A DNA stretch of 64,000 bases from Durusdinium trenchii. Lineage: Eukaryota; Sar; Dinophyceae; Suessiales; Symbiodiniaceae. Under the pieces are notes generated by a model. That model saw nothing but the letters and a program-made list of their open reading frames with translations. It ran no database searches and had not been told where the DNA came from. Below, in pieces: positions 35,700 through 46,719 of the stretch; the first letter of the stretch is position 1; each line of letters begins with the position of its first letter. The stretch lies in NCBI GenBank assembly GCA_963970005.1, contig CAXAMN010026484.1, positions 248,001-312,000 on the forward strand, given 5' to 3'. Made by a program: the position numbers and the translations under genes.

Positions 35700-38488
35700 T
35701 CCTGGCTGCAAGTTGAGGCGACAGGCGAGGCGACAGACATGAGATGTCCCAGCCATGGAAATCTGAATGATAAGGAGCCTAAGATGTGATTTTTATAATG
35801 GATAATTGGACCATCGGTCATCAGTGATCCGTACGCAGGTGTTTTTTCCGTTCCCTTTCTCTCTTGGCAATTGGACCAAACAAGCCTGGTACCTTCCATT
35901 CCCTTTCAAGATTTAATGAAGAGGCAAATCAGAAGTGATGGGTTCTTGTCGTGAGCAATTTAGGAAGCGTGTGCACTGGCATCACCCACACAACCTATCA
36001 GTGTGCTTGCATTACACTATGTGTTGAGAAGCTGCAAGGCTTTCTGGCACACGTGACGACTATGGAACTGACACACGATCCGCCGACTTCAAAACGCTGT
36101 AATGCTGGAGCTGACTGAGGTGAACTCACTGTTTTTTTGAGTTGCTCCGGCTATGAGTGTCTTGATACTTTAAGGAACATGTTCCGTGTTTTGCCAAGGT
36201 GGCCAATGGTGGATGGGATGCCAGCCATTGCAGGTGTCCTAGTATCGTACGTTGCAACAAAGGGTAGTCTTCTCTCAAATGCATGTTCAGAACAGGACAG
36301 TGCGGTTCTCTAGAGTTAGTGATGAATCCTGGCGCACGGAAGGGAAAGCGGCCAAATAGATGCTGGTTTCTCAAGGCTGTGGCTGATCCATCAGTGATGC
36401 CCTTGAAGAACCTGCTTAGTCATGGAAGAGAGGCATCCTCCAGGCACGATAGATGGGTGGCTTTCATGCAAAGGTTATGCACGGTCGGCATGTTTAGATC
36501 ATCCAATTTGCATTTGTTTAAACGTTTCATCCTCCTATTGCCTTTGCCCCAGATTTTTCAAGACGTCCAAAGTTCCAAAGTGTGGGGCTTCCTTCCCGTG
36601 CCTTTCAGATTGCGTTCCCGTGCTTCAGCACTGTAACAGCGTACACCACGCGTTGGTGTTTTGACGAACTTCTCGCAGATGGCGGATTCAACATCCTCCA
36701 TTTTGGGAAACATTCTTCCAGTCTCTGCCTCAGTCTTTAAGTTCTTTAAGCGGTGCGGCTTGGGCCACAAGGCCACTTTTTGTGTTTGTTTTCCAACAAA
36801 TGCAGGTATATAAATACAGGTCTTTTGACTGGTTGTATTAGGCAGAAGATATCTACTGGACCGTTGGAACGCACGGGACTGGTTTTCTCGGATGTGCATG
36901 TTTAACCCCCACAGCAGAACCCCACAGCACTTAAGGCGGCTTCGGGAGCTCAAGGATCAGGCTTGGACATTGGGAGATGAAGGGTGGATAGGTCCATAGC
37001 ATTGTGATTGCGATAGATTCTCACGTTGTTGAAACAAAGCTATACACAATTAGAGAGACAGAAAGGTCTAATCAAACCAAAAGGAACACATGAAAAATGA
37101 TGAAACATGAAGTGCTGGAATGTCGGTCCCAAGTGTTTAAGCTTTCCAGGCGATCGTTTTGAGATTGAGACATATTGAGACCACTATAGACCATTAATGT
37201 CATTAATGTTACAAATTGTTACAAGTTAAGTTCTGAGCTTCAATGGAGTGAACTGCACACAACCAGGCAGTCAATGAACGACATGCATACAAGAATGCTG
37301 TCCCACGGAGTCGGGGCCCTCTGAAACAAGTTTGATTACTTGCTCGCAAAGGATCTCTGGCCAACAGCTCGTAATTTCGGCATCAGGCTTTAGGCGCAGA
37401 CTGCAACCTGCCAGGTGGGTGTCGTAGAGGCCGTGCAGATCCTATGCATCGTGACGAAGCTCAGGTGGCTGTGGATGAATATGAAGGATTTGCAAGTTCT
37501 CTCAAACGCTTTGCTTCAAAATGGTCAGTTGTGCTCTTGGCCATGTTGATTATCGAATTCATCCGACAGAAGGCTTCGAACAGTGGTTGAAGACAGCATA
37601 AGACAGTGCAAATCAAGAAAACCTCAAAGACTCTGCAGTAGCGATCTATCTTTCGCTTTCAGTGCTGCCACTTCTATCGTAACCAGTTCAAGTATTCAGC
37701 TGCGGCTGCTGCTGCTGCTTCTACTACTACTACTGTTGTTAGTTCTGCTGCTTCTGGTCCTGATTGTGAACACAAACACGGTAGTTCAGACGCAGCTTAG
37801 ATTTGAGCAATAAGTATTACTAAGTAACTATATCATATATCTAGATATATATATATATATAATATAAGTACTATTTAGATAACTAGACTCGACATAAATT
37901 TAGCACGCTTTCAATCGGTTGCCCCCAAGAAGTGTAGTCTCCTTGGAATGCAGTGGAGTCCACAAAATGCCTAACAGTGCACAACATGTTGCAAAGTCCT
38001 GTCATGCCATGCCGGTCCGTATTGAATTGAGATGGTAGATGGATGTTTGGGCTGGCAGTCTTGTACGTAGTTTGGCTACTACTCAAAACATCAGGATATT
38101 CAAGACACAAGACCAAGTATTTCCAACCTTTTTAGCTGTAGTGGCAGCTCTTCACCTTGAGTGTTTTTAATTAGCATGACAAGGCTTGTGGACTTGTATT
38201 TGGTCGAGATGTCAGTCGAGAAGATCCTTCAAGCAGATGATGAGGCCTGGAAGCTGGTGCCAAATGTATTGACTCTGTCACCAGAACTAGAAGCGGTGTA
38301 AATGAGGCCACTTAGTGTGATGTGTTGTCAAATATCCAGACTTGAACTAACAAAGAAGGCTGATAGAACGATTTAGGCTATATGTGCTTTGGGGGTCGAG
38401 ATCTCAGAGTGCACATGTAAACTGTTTGAGATAGAACGTGCCACAACACCCAGAGGAGCCTGCCTAAAAAGAGTCGGACCTGGTGCAG
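35700..38488. other. No confident gene
   Basis: A minus-strand open frame at 36558-36953, containing PHRLKNLKTEAETGRMFPKM, is coding-like but lacks resolved borders. A CTG/CTA trinucleotide run lies at 37703-37740 and TA repeats at 37840-37862. Confidence 0.33.
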
Positions 38489-38600
38489 GAAGTGCTGGAT
38501 TTGCCACAGCGAGATTTAGCAGAAGCTGCAGAGGTGGAAAGACTACGCTTGGAATCTGAGACTTCCTCAACTTCAACATTGTTTCACATTGCTTCACATG
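38489..38600 (+). CDS. Putative internal exon, unidentified
   Basis: A GGTGCAG|G acceptor precedes a helix-rich, acidic peptide (EVLDLPQRDLAEAAEVERLR). The donor is unresolved, with one candidate after GCAGAG (GTGGAA). Too short to name. Confidence 0.3.
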
Positions 38601-38601
38601 A

Positions 38602-40406
38602 AGGAATGCAAGGTTATTTCTTCACATGGGCCAGACATGTGACATGCTTAGACATCAACATCATGCAACATCACTCTTCTTTGAGCCGATAGCTTACGTG
38701 AAACGCGTCCACGTCCACAGATGCGGTGTTCATACAGTATTGGAGCATTTTCCCGTACCGTAGTGGTGGCAGGGTTGCTTGCAACGTTTGAGTCAATAGT
38801 TTCGCAGAAGTTCGCCAGTTTTGAACCAAGCACCGCAAGCTGATTTAGGATCCAGATCAAGACCAAGTGTTTGTCACATTTTTGACTATTTGTGGGAATT
38901 CTTGATCTTCAAGTTTCAATGACAGGCACTGGCTATCATACGCCCGGAGGTGCTCGCAGCAGACGCACTTGTGTTGAACAAGACATTGCTTCGCTCGATG
39001 TTTCAATCCTTGCACCAGCAATCTCTTTGGTAGACGTTTCAGCATTTGTTTGAAAGGGATTTCGCTGAGTGAACATTGCATCTCAGCACTTTGGATTGAG
39101 GAAACCAATCTGCTGAAGGCTATGGCGGTCTTGCTGCGAGTGCTCGCAGCCCGTGCACATAGGTGACGGTGCTTCTGTCAGGGCAATGAGATTGAACTTA
39201 CACTTACTTGTTTCATCAAACACCCAAAGTCTTGTTCTGCAACATGTTCTGCAAATGATTGATTTGGTCAGGCTAAGAGCTGGGCACGCTGTGAAACTTC
39301 TCACTGCAGCTGCAGAGGCCGCCTGGTTTGTCATGCTCAAGGGATCTCAGGGGTATGCCTCTAGATGTCCTTAGTCATCCGCACTGGATTGAGACACAAC
39401 AAATCAAAGTCTTCAATCTATTCTATGTTACACAAGGTTTGAGTGAAACTGGATGACCAGGCTTGGAGTGACCTAGTGCGGAATGATGTATTTGCCAGGC
39501 TCGGAGTTCGAGCTGTCACGATTTCGCAGAGGCGTTTTGCCGCTCACTTGTTGAGCGCCAGGAGATCTTTGGGCGGTTAAACTTAATGCGTAGCGGTTTG
39601 CTTCAGATAGCTTCGTGTATTCACGCTTGGAGGTCATAGAACAGGCAGAGGCAGCCATTTTGCAATTCGTGTATGTCCAAGTTTCTGTCGTGTTTTTTGT
39701 TCTGTGTTTTGCTATCTGGCTTTCACAATTCCTGCGCCAGGACGCCCCAAGCCAGCCCCAATCTCAGCTAAGAGCGTGGCAAAGTGACCCCCCTGAACCG
39801 CATTTGCTGCTTCTCCAGGGACATTGCAATGGCCGCTGAAGCTACAGCAAAGTTGGTGACTTCTGGCTTATACAGGAGTGGCTGGTGAATCAACCTGTGT
39901 AGTGAAGAGATGGAGAAACAAAGCTTGGGAGAATTGGTGGGTCACACCCACACGTGAAGTTTACCTTGGGAGAATTGGTTCGACTGGGGTGGACAAGAGT
40001 CACAAGACAGCAGAAGGCACTGCCAAGCCTCGTGTGCTGCGAAACAGATTGGAGCCTCATCCATGCGGCCTGGAGTTGCTGTTGCAACATGCTGCGTGCG
40101 AAGTCCTAGAGTTTCTCCATTGAAGGGGCCCTGTTAAAGAAAGCATCTTTGTTTGCATGGGGCAGTGAAGTGTATAACCTGAAGTGAGCCTGGCTTGAAG
40201 CAGTCCTACCAAACAAATATTATTGGTTGAACCCTGAAAGCCTACCTTTCTTCTTAGGACAATGGATAAGTTTGATTTGGTCATATGATCATCGCTTTGA
40301 TTCTCCTTGGAAGACTGACCAGCCTGAGGCGCCGTGTGCAAAGCTTCACACTGCCGCGGTTGAGACAGCTGGCCCTGGCCTAAGTATATCCATTTGACTT
40401 ATCAAG
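38602..40406. other. No confident gene
   Basis: Forward segments near 39790-39880 and 39905-40090 are open in more than one frame. None can be chosen. Confidence 0.33.
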
Positions 40407-40718
40407 AGAGATAGGGCACCGCAGGAGGCTGAACATAATTCAAGGTTGGCTCGGCAAATCATGACAATGATGTCGAAGCTGTCTAAAGCTGCAGTGTTGT
40501 TGCAAGTACAGCGAGCATCAGCAAAGGTTGAAATAATTGTGAACAACACCTCGCAGTGGCTGAAAGGCAAAACGGACACAATGCAGAAAGATAACAACCT
40601 GAGATTTTTGACTTTGCTGCGAAGAAGCAGGGGGCAAAACTTGAAATTTCCCCAGGTGGATGCAGGCATGAGCCTTAAATCTCCAGCCAGGGCCTCAGTG
40701 GGCTCAGGGCGCTGCAGG
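40407..40718 (+). CDS. Putative long internal exon, helix-rich protein
   Basis: After an ATCAAG acceptor the frame is open for 104 codons to a CAG|GTGATT donor. It contains RDRAPQEAEHNSRLARQIM, KLSKAAVLLQVQRASAKVE and NNTSQWLKGKTDTMQKDNN. The composition (Lys, Gln, Ala, Leu) suggests an extended helical region. No conserved domain was recognised. The stop at 40719-40721 lies just beyond the donor, so it would also be a possible gene end. Confidence 0.42.
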
Positions 40719-40724
40719 TGATTC

Positions 40725-42054
40725 TTGTTTTGATTTGTTTTAACACGACGTGGAAAAACTGTTATATATATATATAGGATCGTTCAGATATTGTGTATGA
40801 CTTACTCAGAGGAGAATGTCGAACTGGTACAACATGTGCTTATCCTGTGACCACTATACAACAAGTCCAACTTGTTCGGGAAGCTGCATGGCAAAAGTAC
40901 TTGATCCCTTATTTTGCCAGGCTTCGATAGCATTGCAGCAGCTTCTACACCAACAAGAGCTTATTGCTTTATGGCCGCAAAGCCTGTTTTGAAATTTGTA
41001 GGTTCAAGTGATTTGGATAGGCTGTGCGATCATATCCCATTATTTGTATAGTATACCGAATTTCTGAAGGTTTTGTCTCAAAGTGGTGCGCCAATGCCAT
41101 TCAAGGTCCGTTTTGATTGAATGACAAGTTAGACATTTAGACGTGTTGCCTCACAAGCAAACACATCACTACAATTACTGTACAACAGGGTCTTTGGAGT
41201 CATTGGTGAACAACATGGACTTAACACAGAAGCACATCACCCAAGGCTGTGGAGCGGAGCACCGCTGAAAAGAAGTCCGAGTGAGAGCAATGTTCAGATG
41301 TCCGGACCTGTATCTAACCTCAAGCCAGTGAACTGCCAGCTCCCGAAGCAATGCCAAATCAAGCGTTGTAAGATCCTAAGGCTTTCAACAATGCCGCCAT
41401 ACTCTATTTTGACAATTTGTATGGGTAGAATATGGTATAATTGAAGGTGCATACGATACACTGAAGCTGAACATCAAAGGGAATGACGGTGTCATCATTT
41501 GACATCTACAGTACCCTATCAGTTGTGATTCGTTTCGGCAACGTCCGCTGTGGAGCAAGGAACATAGAAACATGCACGTTCTTTTGCGCATGCCGCAGAC
41601 AAGCCCACTCGGTCACTGGACATGCTTTAATAAAGTATATAGCTTTAGCCAGTGGCCAAGGGTTTGGAGTTGAGCGCCCATGGGGCAGTCGATCGTGCGA
41701 CAGTGCCCGTGCACCGCTCGTGATGGTCATGATGGGCTTGGATTAGAGCAGCTGAGACTTGTCAACACTCTGTCGAGACTGCTCAGAAACACGGAAGAGT
41801 TGTGATGTTTCAAAACACAGTGGTTAAATACTATGGTTTGTGATGGTCTCTAGAGCACATTCTAGCTTCATGCTCCTCCTCATCCTTGTCGCCGTCACTC
41901 CCTCCTCTTCTTCCTCTTCTTCCTCTTTCTCGGTCTCTCCGTCTCTCTCTTTGTTTTGCCTGTCTAGCCTTGTCGGCCACGATGATGCGTTTCATTTTTT
42001 CCCATCGTGATGCTCATCTAACAATCCTGCGGATAAGATGTACAATGTACTCAC
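40725..42054. other. No gene seen
   Basis: Contains a TA run near 40763, a TCC/TTC-rich tract at 41876-41945, and a CA-rich edge at 42050 that is the likely retroelement target. Confidence 0.4.
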
Positions 42055-42365
42055 ACACACTTGAGAAGGTTGCTCCGTGGAGCGTGATTTCAGGTAGCTT
42101 CGCGGTGTGCATTAGCCCTTTAAATCTAGTTACTGCAGGAAACAACGTATGAGACGGCGTTGCTCTGACTTAGACATCTCAAAGAATTGAAAAATTGCAG
42201 GTACGTGAGAGTGATCAGCTCTCATATCCCGTGCGTCAGGTAGCTTCATTGGACATGGTCCCTGAACGCACGCCATGTCCCCCCTGCTTCTGTACAGAAA
42301 CGCTGGTAGGAAAGATTAGAAAAACTAGGGTAGTGTCCTTGGAAACAGGAGTGGACACACACACT
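42055..42365 (-). repeat. 3' terminal direct repeat (pseudo-LTR)
   Basis: A 311-bp copy that begins ACACACTTGAGAAGG and ends in (CA)n CT on the plus strand. It includes a perfect 12-bp palindrome TTCTGTACAGAA (42288-42299), a hairpin TGAGAG-TGATCAG-CTCTCA (42206-42224), and the 12-mer TCAGGTAGCTTC twice (42090-42101, 42236-42247). It lies 17 bases beyond the RT stop codon. Confidence 0.93.
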
Positions 42366-42382
42366 GAGCCGTATCGGCGCAA

Positions 42383-45004
42383 CTAGATCGGATCATGTAA
42401 GGTCAGGATAATAAATAGTGGAAGTGCTTGACAATGAAATTTCAATACTGTAAAATACATATCACAGCAGTCTGCGAAAGTGCCGGCACATAGTCTTTTT
42501 CCTCTTGGCCGCAGCGCCGCGGCGCAGTGTGCTGGTGAATGGCCTTTGGCCATATATAGCTGCATCAACTTCTGTGCGGTCGTGTGGGCGAGATGTTTGG
42601 GGTAAGTGTATTTTTGTAGGGTGTGGTGGCGTGATTGTAAGCCTGAAAGGCGTAGTCTGTGACTCCCTGCTGACTGGGGATCACGAATCTGCCAGGAATG
42701 GGTGGGGAGTTGGAAGGTGACGGTTCTGTTGAGAGGGTCAATCAAGAAACCGAGTAGATGGTCGTCGTCCACTGGCTCTATTTCAACTGGTTGTTCGTAA
42801 AATTCAGGATGGGCCAATGTAGTGATGGGAAGTGCTGATCTGTATTGTTCGTTGAGCAAGATGTATCGGTTGTCGACGTAGCGAGTGTTGAGCAAGTGAA
42901 GGCTTGGTTGTTGTAAGAAGGTGTGGTATGTGGTTTGCCAAGTGTGTTCGATGAGCGTGATTGCCACATTGCAAAGGGCTGGTGATAGCTGACTGCCAAT
43001 GCCGGCTCCTTGAATTTGTTTGTAGTAGGTGTTGCAAGCTTGGAAAATGCATGAGTGAAGAGCTTGTTGAACGATAAGAGGAATGTGTTGTGTATCAAGT
43101 GTGCGTTGTTGTGGGTGGTGGATGTAGTGTCGACCGATGTGGGAGTGTTGGATGGGGTTGCCGGTAGACTGGACATCGATGGTGATGGTAGTGGTGTTGT
43201 GTTGTGCTTTCCAGCGGTTGCACAGGCTGATGACTGCGTCGACAAGGCGTTGTTGAGGTATGCTATTGAAGAAGCCGACAAGGTCGTCGTTGATCGGTGT
43301 GAGGTGGATGTCTTCGGGTGTGGTCTGGAAATGGTTGTGGAGGTGTTGCCAAAGGTTGGGTATAGATAATTGGCCTGGATGTTGAGGTAGAAGATGAAGG
43401 AGCATAATGTCTAGTGCTTTGGAGGTGGCTCGTAATAATGTGCCTGCGATGGATCTGAAGTAGCTGATGACTGTTCTACCCTTTCGCCAGGATTTCTTTT
43501 GTTTGAGGAAAACTACTCCATGTGGTGTGTAGAATTTTGTGCGGAAGCCCCAGGGGTATGCTTTGCGAATGTTGGCTGGGAAGGAGTGTGTGAGAAATTG
43601 GTGGAGTTGTTGGGCGGTGAGATCTGGTAGTGGGAGAAAAAGTTGTGGTGTATTCCATGTGGTGAGACATCCGTGGAAGTAGCGCTGTGGGCAAAAGAGT
43701 CGTAGGTTTTGTAGTTCATGGTCAGCATGATGGAGTACCAGCTTGTCTGTAAGAAACTGTTGAAGCTGTGTAACGTTGCGGGAGGTAAAGCGGGGCGTGT
43801 ATAGAAGATTGTCAATGTGCTGTTTCCATTGTTGGTGTAGAAAAGGTAGGCTGTGTTGATGGAGGGCAGTGGGTAGACCATGGTGTCTTAGCCAGTGAGT
43901 GAGTTGTTGTTCAAAGTGTTGGAAATATTGCGTCTTTGTGGGAAAGAAAGTGCTGTTCATGTTGGCTTGTATGAATAGCTCAAGATGGCTGGGGAGCTGT
44001 AGGTCTTCAAGTGTAAGTACGTAGTGACCATCGTAGAGCGGCGGTGTGTGGTTGGGACGAAGCAAGGTGTGCATGTGTTGGCAGCTGCATGGCATGTCAG
44101 CGGCTGTGGGATGTGTGGAGAAGAGTTCTTCCCAACGTTTGTGGTTGTAGAGCCGGGAACGCAAAGTCTTGTGTGCTGCTTCGCGTAGTTTGGTAGTAGG
44201 GGGGTGGAAAGGAATGACGTGATGCATGTGGTGTTGGATCAGTGTGCGAAGCCATTTTTCCGTGGAAGACGAGAAGGTATTGTGGGAGAGAAAAGGAATG
44301 GTAAAGGGTTTGTTGGCTTTGGGTGGAGTGAGATTGCGAAAGCTGAGTGCTGAGTGGAGAAGGTGAAGAACACGTGATCGATCTGGTTCCTCTAGGCTGG
44401 CGGCCATTCGACGGAAAGCGTAAATTTCAAGATCAGTGTATTTGCCGCTGCGGATGGCTGTTGATGTTTGAAAAGATGAAAGTGTATGCTTGCTGAGCTC
44501 GCGTAAGACTGTAAGGGCGTGTAGGCGTTGACTTGTGTGAAGGTGGGGTTGCTTGATGGTGTGTTGTCGTCGTCGGAGCCGTTGGAAGAGACGTTTGTGA
44601 GTGGACATCCGTGTGAAAGTGGTGCGATGTTTTGAAAATTGCCAACCTGAGGCTTTGAGTTTGAGGTGTCTTTGGATATAGGGCCAATTGAGTGTAGGTT
44701 GCCATTCTTGGATCCGCAGGTGTTCGTAGGTCCATGCTTGATCATAGGTGTCGTGATGGGAAAGGTAAATAGTGCTGTAGTGGTGGAGGTTGTTCTTGGA
44801 GTGCCAGTAGCGTAGAGAAAGTTCAGCTGAAATGGGGTGGTTATTGTGTAATTGTTTGAGTTTTGCGTGTCGATTGTATTCTCGCTTGGGGATGGTGATG
44901 CTGGTAGAGCCGATGTATGTATGTCCATGTTGGTGGTATTGGTGTCTTGTGTGATGTTGGTTGAAAAAGAGCTTGGCATAAACTGCATTGGGATGTGTGA
45001 ACAT
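42383..45004 (-). CDS. GIY-YIG endonuclease-reverse transcriptase (Penelope-like)
   Basis: 873 residues from the first Met; the frame is open for 81 more codons upstream, to a TGA shared with the preceding ORF. N-terminus: AVYAKLFF (residues 7-14), TYIGSTS (29-35), R41...H47 and a Glu in TYEHLRIQEWQPTLN (92-106) fit the GIY-YIG fold, with no CCHH zinc finger seen. PCSCQ at 305-309 is the CxC motif of N-terminal-endonuclease Penelope-like elements. RT: GRTVISYFRSIAG (509-521), motif A NDDLVGFFNSIP (572-583), motif B QGAGIGSQLSPALCN (665-679), and motif C RYVDNRYIL (708-716), where Asn replaces the usual second Asp. GFLIDPLNRTV and the Ser/Leu-rich tail follow. It would nick the target and copy element RNA. 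No start has acceptor support, so readthrough or an unseen splice is likely. Confidence 0.85.
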   Translation of the reverse strand: MFTHPNAVYAKLFFNQHHTRHQYHQHGHTYIGSTSITIPKREYNRHAKLKQLHNNHPISAELSLRYWHSKNNLHHYSTIYLSHHDTYDQAWTYEHLRIQEWQPTLNWPYIQRHLKLKASGWQFSKHRTTFTRMSTHKRLFQRLRRRQHTIKQPHLHTSQRLHALTVLRELSKHTLSSFQTSTAIRSGKYTDLEIYAFRRMAASLEEPDRSRVLHLLHSALSFRNLTPPKANKPFTIPFLSHNTFSSSTEKWLRTLIQHHMHHVIPFHPPTTKLREAAHKTLRSRLYNHKRWEELFSTHPTAADMPCSCQHMHTLLRPNHTPPLYDGHYVLTLEDLQLPSHLELFIQANMNSTFFPTKTQYFQHFEQQLTHWLRHHGLPTALHQHSLPFLHQQWKQHIDNLLYTPRFTSRNVTQLQQFLTDKLVLHHADHELQNLRLFCPQRYFHGCLTTWNTPQLFLPLPDLTAQQLHQFLTHSFPANIRKAYPWGFRTKFYTPHGVVFLKQKKSWRKGRTVISYFRSIAGTLLRATSKALDIMLLHLLPQHPGQLSIPNLWQHLHNHFQTTPEDIHLTPINDDLVGFFNSIPQQRLVDAVISLCNRWKAQHNTTTITIDVQSTGNPIQHSHIGRHYIHHPQQRTLDTQHIPLIVQQALHSCIFQACNTYYKQIQGAGIGSQLSPALCNVAITLIEHTWQTTYHTFLQQPSLHLLNTRYVDNRYILLNEQYRSALPITTLAHPEFYEQPVEIEPVDDDHLLGFLIDPLNRTVTFQLPTHSWQIRDPQSAGSHRLRLSGLQSRHHTLQKYTYPKHLAHTTAQKLMQLYMAKGHSPAHCAAALRPRGKRLCAGTFADCCDMYFTVLKFHCQALPLFIILTLHDPI

Positions 45005-45247
45005 TTGGTAGTGATAAGTGTGTGGTGTAACTTGTAGTTGGTTGAAACGGGAGCGCCATTGTATAGAGTGATGTGTTTGCGAAGGAAAGGCAAAGAGGCA
45101 TGTGAGGTGAATGAGACTGACCGAAAAAATAGCGTGTGACTTGTCAATGTAGGGTGTGAAGTGGACAAAGTGTGATAGGGCTGTGTGTAATGTTGTTAAA
45201 GATTGTAGGGTGTGATGTGTTGGTTGATGCAGCGCTTGTTGTACGAG
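45005..45247 (-). other. In-frame linker between the coiled-coil ORF stop and the RT ORF
   Basis: 81 sense codons without Met follow directly after TGA (45248-45250) in the frame of both the upstream ORF and the RT. The stop context is TGA CTC. No TTGTACAG acceptor motif occurs here, unlike upstream of four of the other ORFs. This is what a stop-readthrough fusion would look like. Confidence 0.7.
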
Positions 45248-46411
45248 TCAGGCTGCCAAGGCCGAACCCGCAGCGACCAGTTGCTGTAGTGAACGTGGGG
45301 GAAGCTTGAGGACCCGAGCTAGCGGGATGCCGTAGCGGGTAGCTGCTTCTTGGAGTTGTTCTTTGGTGATATGTTCATCTCGTAGAATCTGCTGGATGTT
45401 GGTGACTTGTGTCTGAGTGGCTGGTGGTAATGTCTTGAGCCATTTCTGAATGCCAGCTGCTGCATAGTTGGCTGGTGAGTTGTCATGGAGTGTTTGTGTG
45501 GTGGGATTGAGAATGGTCGTGGTTGTGATGGCGGTAGGGGCTGGAAGTGGGAGATGCGGTGTGTGGGTGGCGGATGATGGGGTATGGTGTGATCCTGGCT
45601 TGGTTGGTGTGAGCGCAATGCCATGATTCTTCAGCTTGTCGCGAGCGCGCTGGAGTTCGCTCTCTTGTTGTTGTAAGCGATCTGTCTGTTGCTGGAGTTT
45701 TCGGAGTGCTGTGCCTTCGCCGGCTGGTGGTGTAAGGCCTCGTAGAAAGTCAATGATGCGAGAAATAAGTGGTTGCATGAATTGTTTGGCTTCTGTGGTT
45801 TTGTTTGGAATAGACTGATCTGCTTGTTGGTGCAAATATTCAGCGATGTTGTCGATGTCCAGGTTGTGGGCCCTCATCTCTGGCAGCAATTGTGAAGTGA
45901 AGACCGCCTCCGCGATAGATCTGGTGGTGACAATGCCTGTGTAGCGTCCTTGGGACAAGATGCGTAGGCTGTGGTCCTGGAGGCCGAAACGGCTGAGCTG
46001 CCATGGGAAAATGTCGAGGACTTGTTGTCCTGCGAGGTTGTATTTCCTGGACCACTGTGTCGGCTGAATTGTCCGAAACAATGTGTGACCATGTACGGTA
46101 TTGGTATCCAAATGGGTGTCGCTGGGAGTCCATGTGTCGGGTAGGTTGGGGATGTTGGGGGGTACCACACCAAGCTGTGGAGGCGTTGGGTGGTGAGATG
46201 CTGCGGGTGGGGGCAGGGGTTCAGGTGGAAACGTTGCTGGTGGTGCTGGAGAGGTAGTGGGTGGATCAACTGGAATGTTGGCGTGATGTTGATGATGCTG
46301 GTGATAGGGGTGTTGGTAGTGATGGCGAACTGCATTGGTGAGAGGTCCATAGCCGGCAGTGGGTGTCGTGGTGCCATAGTATTGTTGCCACCATTGTTGA
46401 TGCGCGTCCAT
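45248..46411 (-). CDS. Element ORF 5: coiled-coil protein, possible Gag-like partner fused to RT by readthrough
   Basis: 387 codons from the ATG at 46411 (MDAHQQWWQQYY), which lies 20 bases after the CTTCTTGTACAG motif. Frame-open codons upstream (to 46606) precede that motif and are probably not translated. The order is a His/Pro/Thr-rich N-terminus, a globular block (TQWSRKYNLAGQQVLDIFPW ... IIDFLRGL), a coiled coil (LRKLQQQTDRLQQQESELQR), a Pro/Thr linker, and a helical C-terminus (QILRDEHITKEQLQEAATRY). It ends at a TGA that is in frame with the RT ORF. No homologous family was recognised. Position and structure suggest an RNA-binding or particle-forming role, but this is inference. Confidence 0.75.
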   Translation of the reverse strand: MDAHQQWWQQYYGTTTPTAGYGPLTNAVRHHYQHPYHQHHQHHANIPVDPPTTSPAPPATFPPEPLPPPAASHHPTPPQLGVVPPNIPNLPDTWTPSDTHLDTNTVHGHTLFRTIQPTQWSRKYNLAGQQVLDIFPWQLSRFGLQDHSLRILSQGRYTGIVTTRSIAEAVFTSQLLPEMRAHNLDIDNIAEYLHQQADQSIPNKTTEAKQFMQPLISRIIDFLRGLTPPAGEGTALRKLQQQTDRLQQQESELQRARDKLKNHGIALTPTKPGSHHTPSSATHTPHLPLPAPTAITTTTILNPTTQTLHDNSPANYAAAGIQKWLKTLPPATQTQVTNIQQILRDEHITKEQLQEAATRYGIPLARVLKLPPRSLQQLVAAGSALAA

Positions 46412-46430
46412 GATGGGAAATACTGTAGTT

Positions 46431-46442
46431 CTGTACAAGAAG
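46431..46442 (-). promoter_or_regulatory. Acceptor-like motif CTTCTTGTACAG before ORF 5
   Basis: Minus-strand CTTCTTGTACAG, preceded by pyrimidine-rich DNA (TATTGCTCC), 20 bases before the ATG of ORF 5. It looks like a 3' splice site and could accept a spliced leader. Confidence 0.6.
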
Positions 46443-46719
46443 GAGCAATACGCACGAGGGGAGTCGGAACTGATGGTTTGAACCACAATGGCTGAGAAGT
46501 TAAAGTATGGAGACTGGAGAGAAGTCAAAATTGTGACTTGGAAAGTCAATCGAAGCTCTAGTGGCAAGCGGCAGAAAATCTCGAAGAGCAAAATAAGTAT
46601 GAACATAGACTCAATACTGTAAATATTTTCTCATAGCTGGAAGGGTCAATACACTGGAAGCATTGAGTCAGAAACCATGTACATAGAATCAAAGACCTTG
46701 AATTAGGTCTGGCTCTCGC

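Noticed and set aside
42055-42365. Hammerhead ribozyme in the terminal repeat
   Set aside because: No CTGATGA core with a matching GAAA on either strand; only CTGATCA in a simple hairpin loop.
44392-45168. 258-codon minus-strand ORF overlapping the RT N-terminus
   Set aside because: Ser/Thr-rich without conserved motifs. The overlapping frame holds the GIY-YIG motifs.
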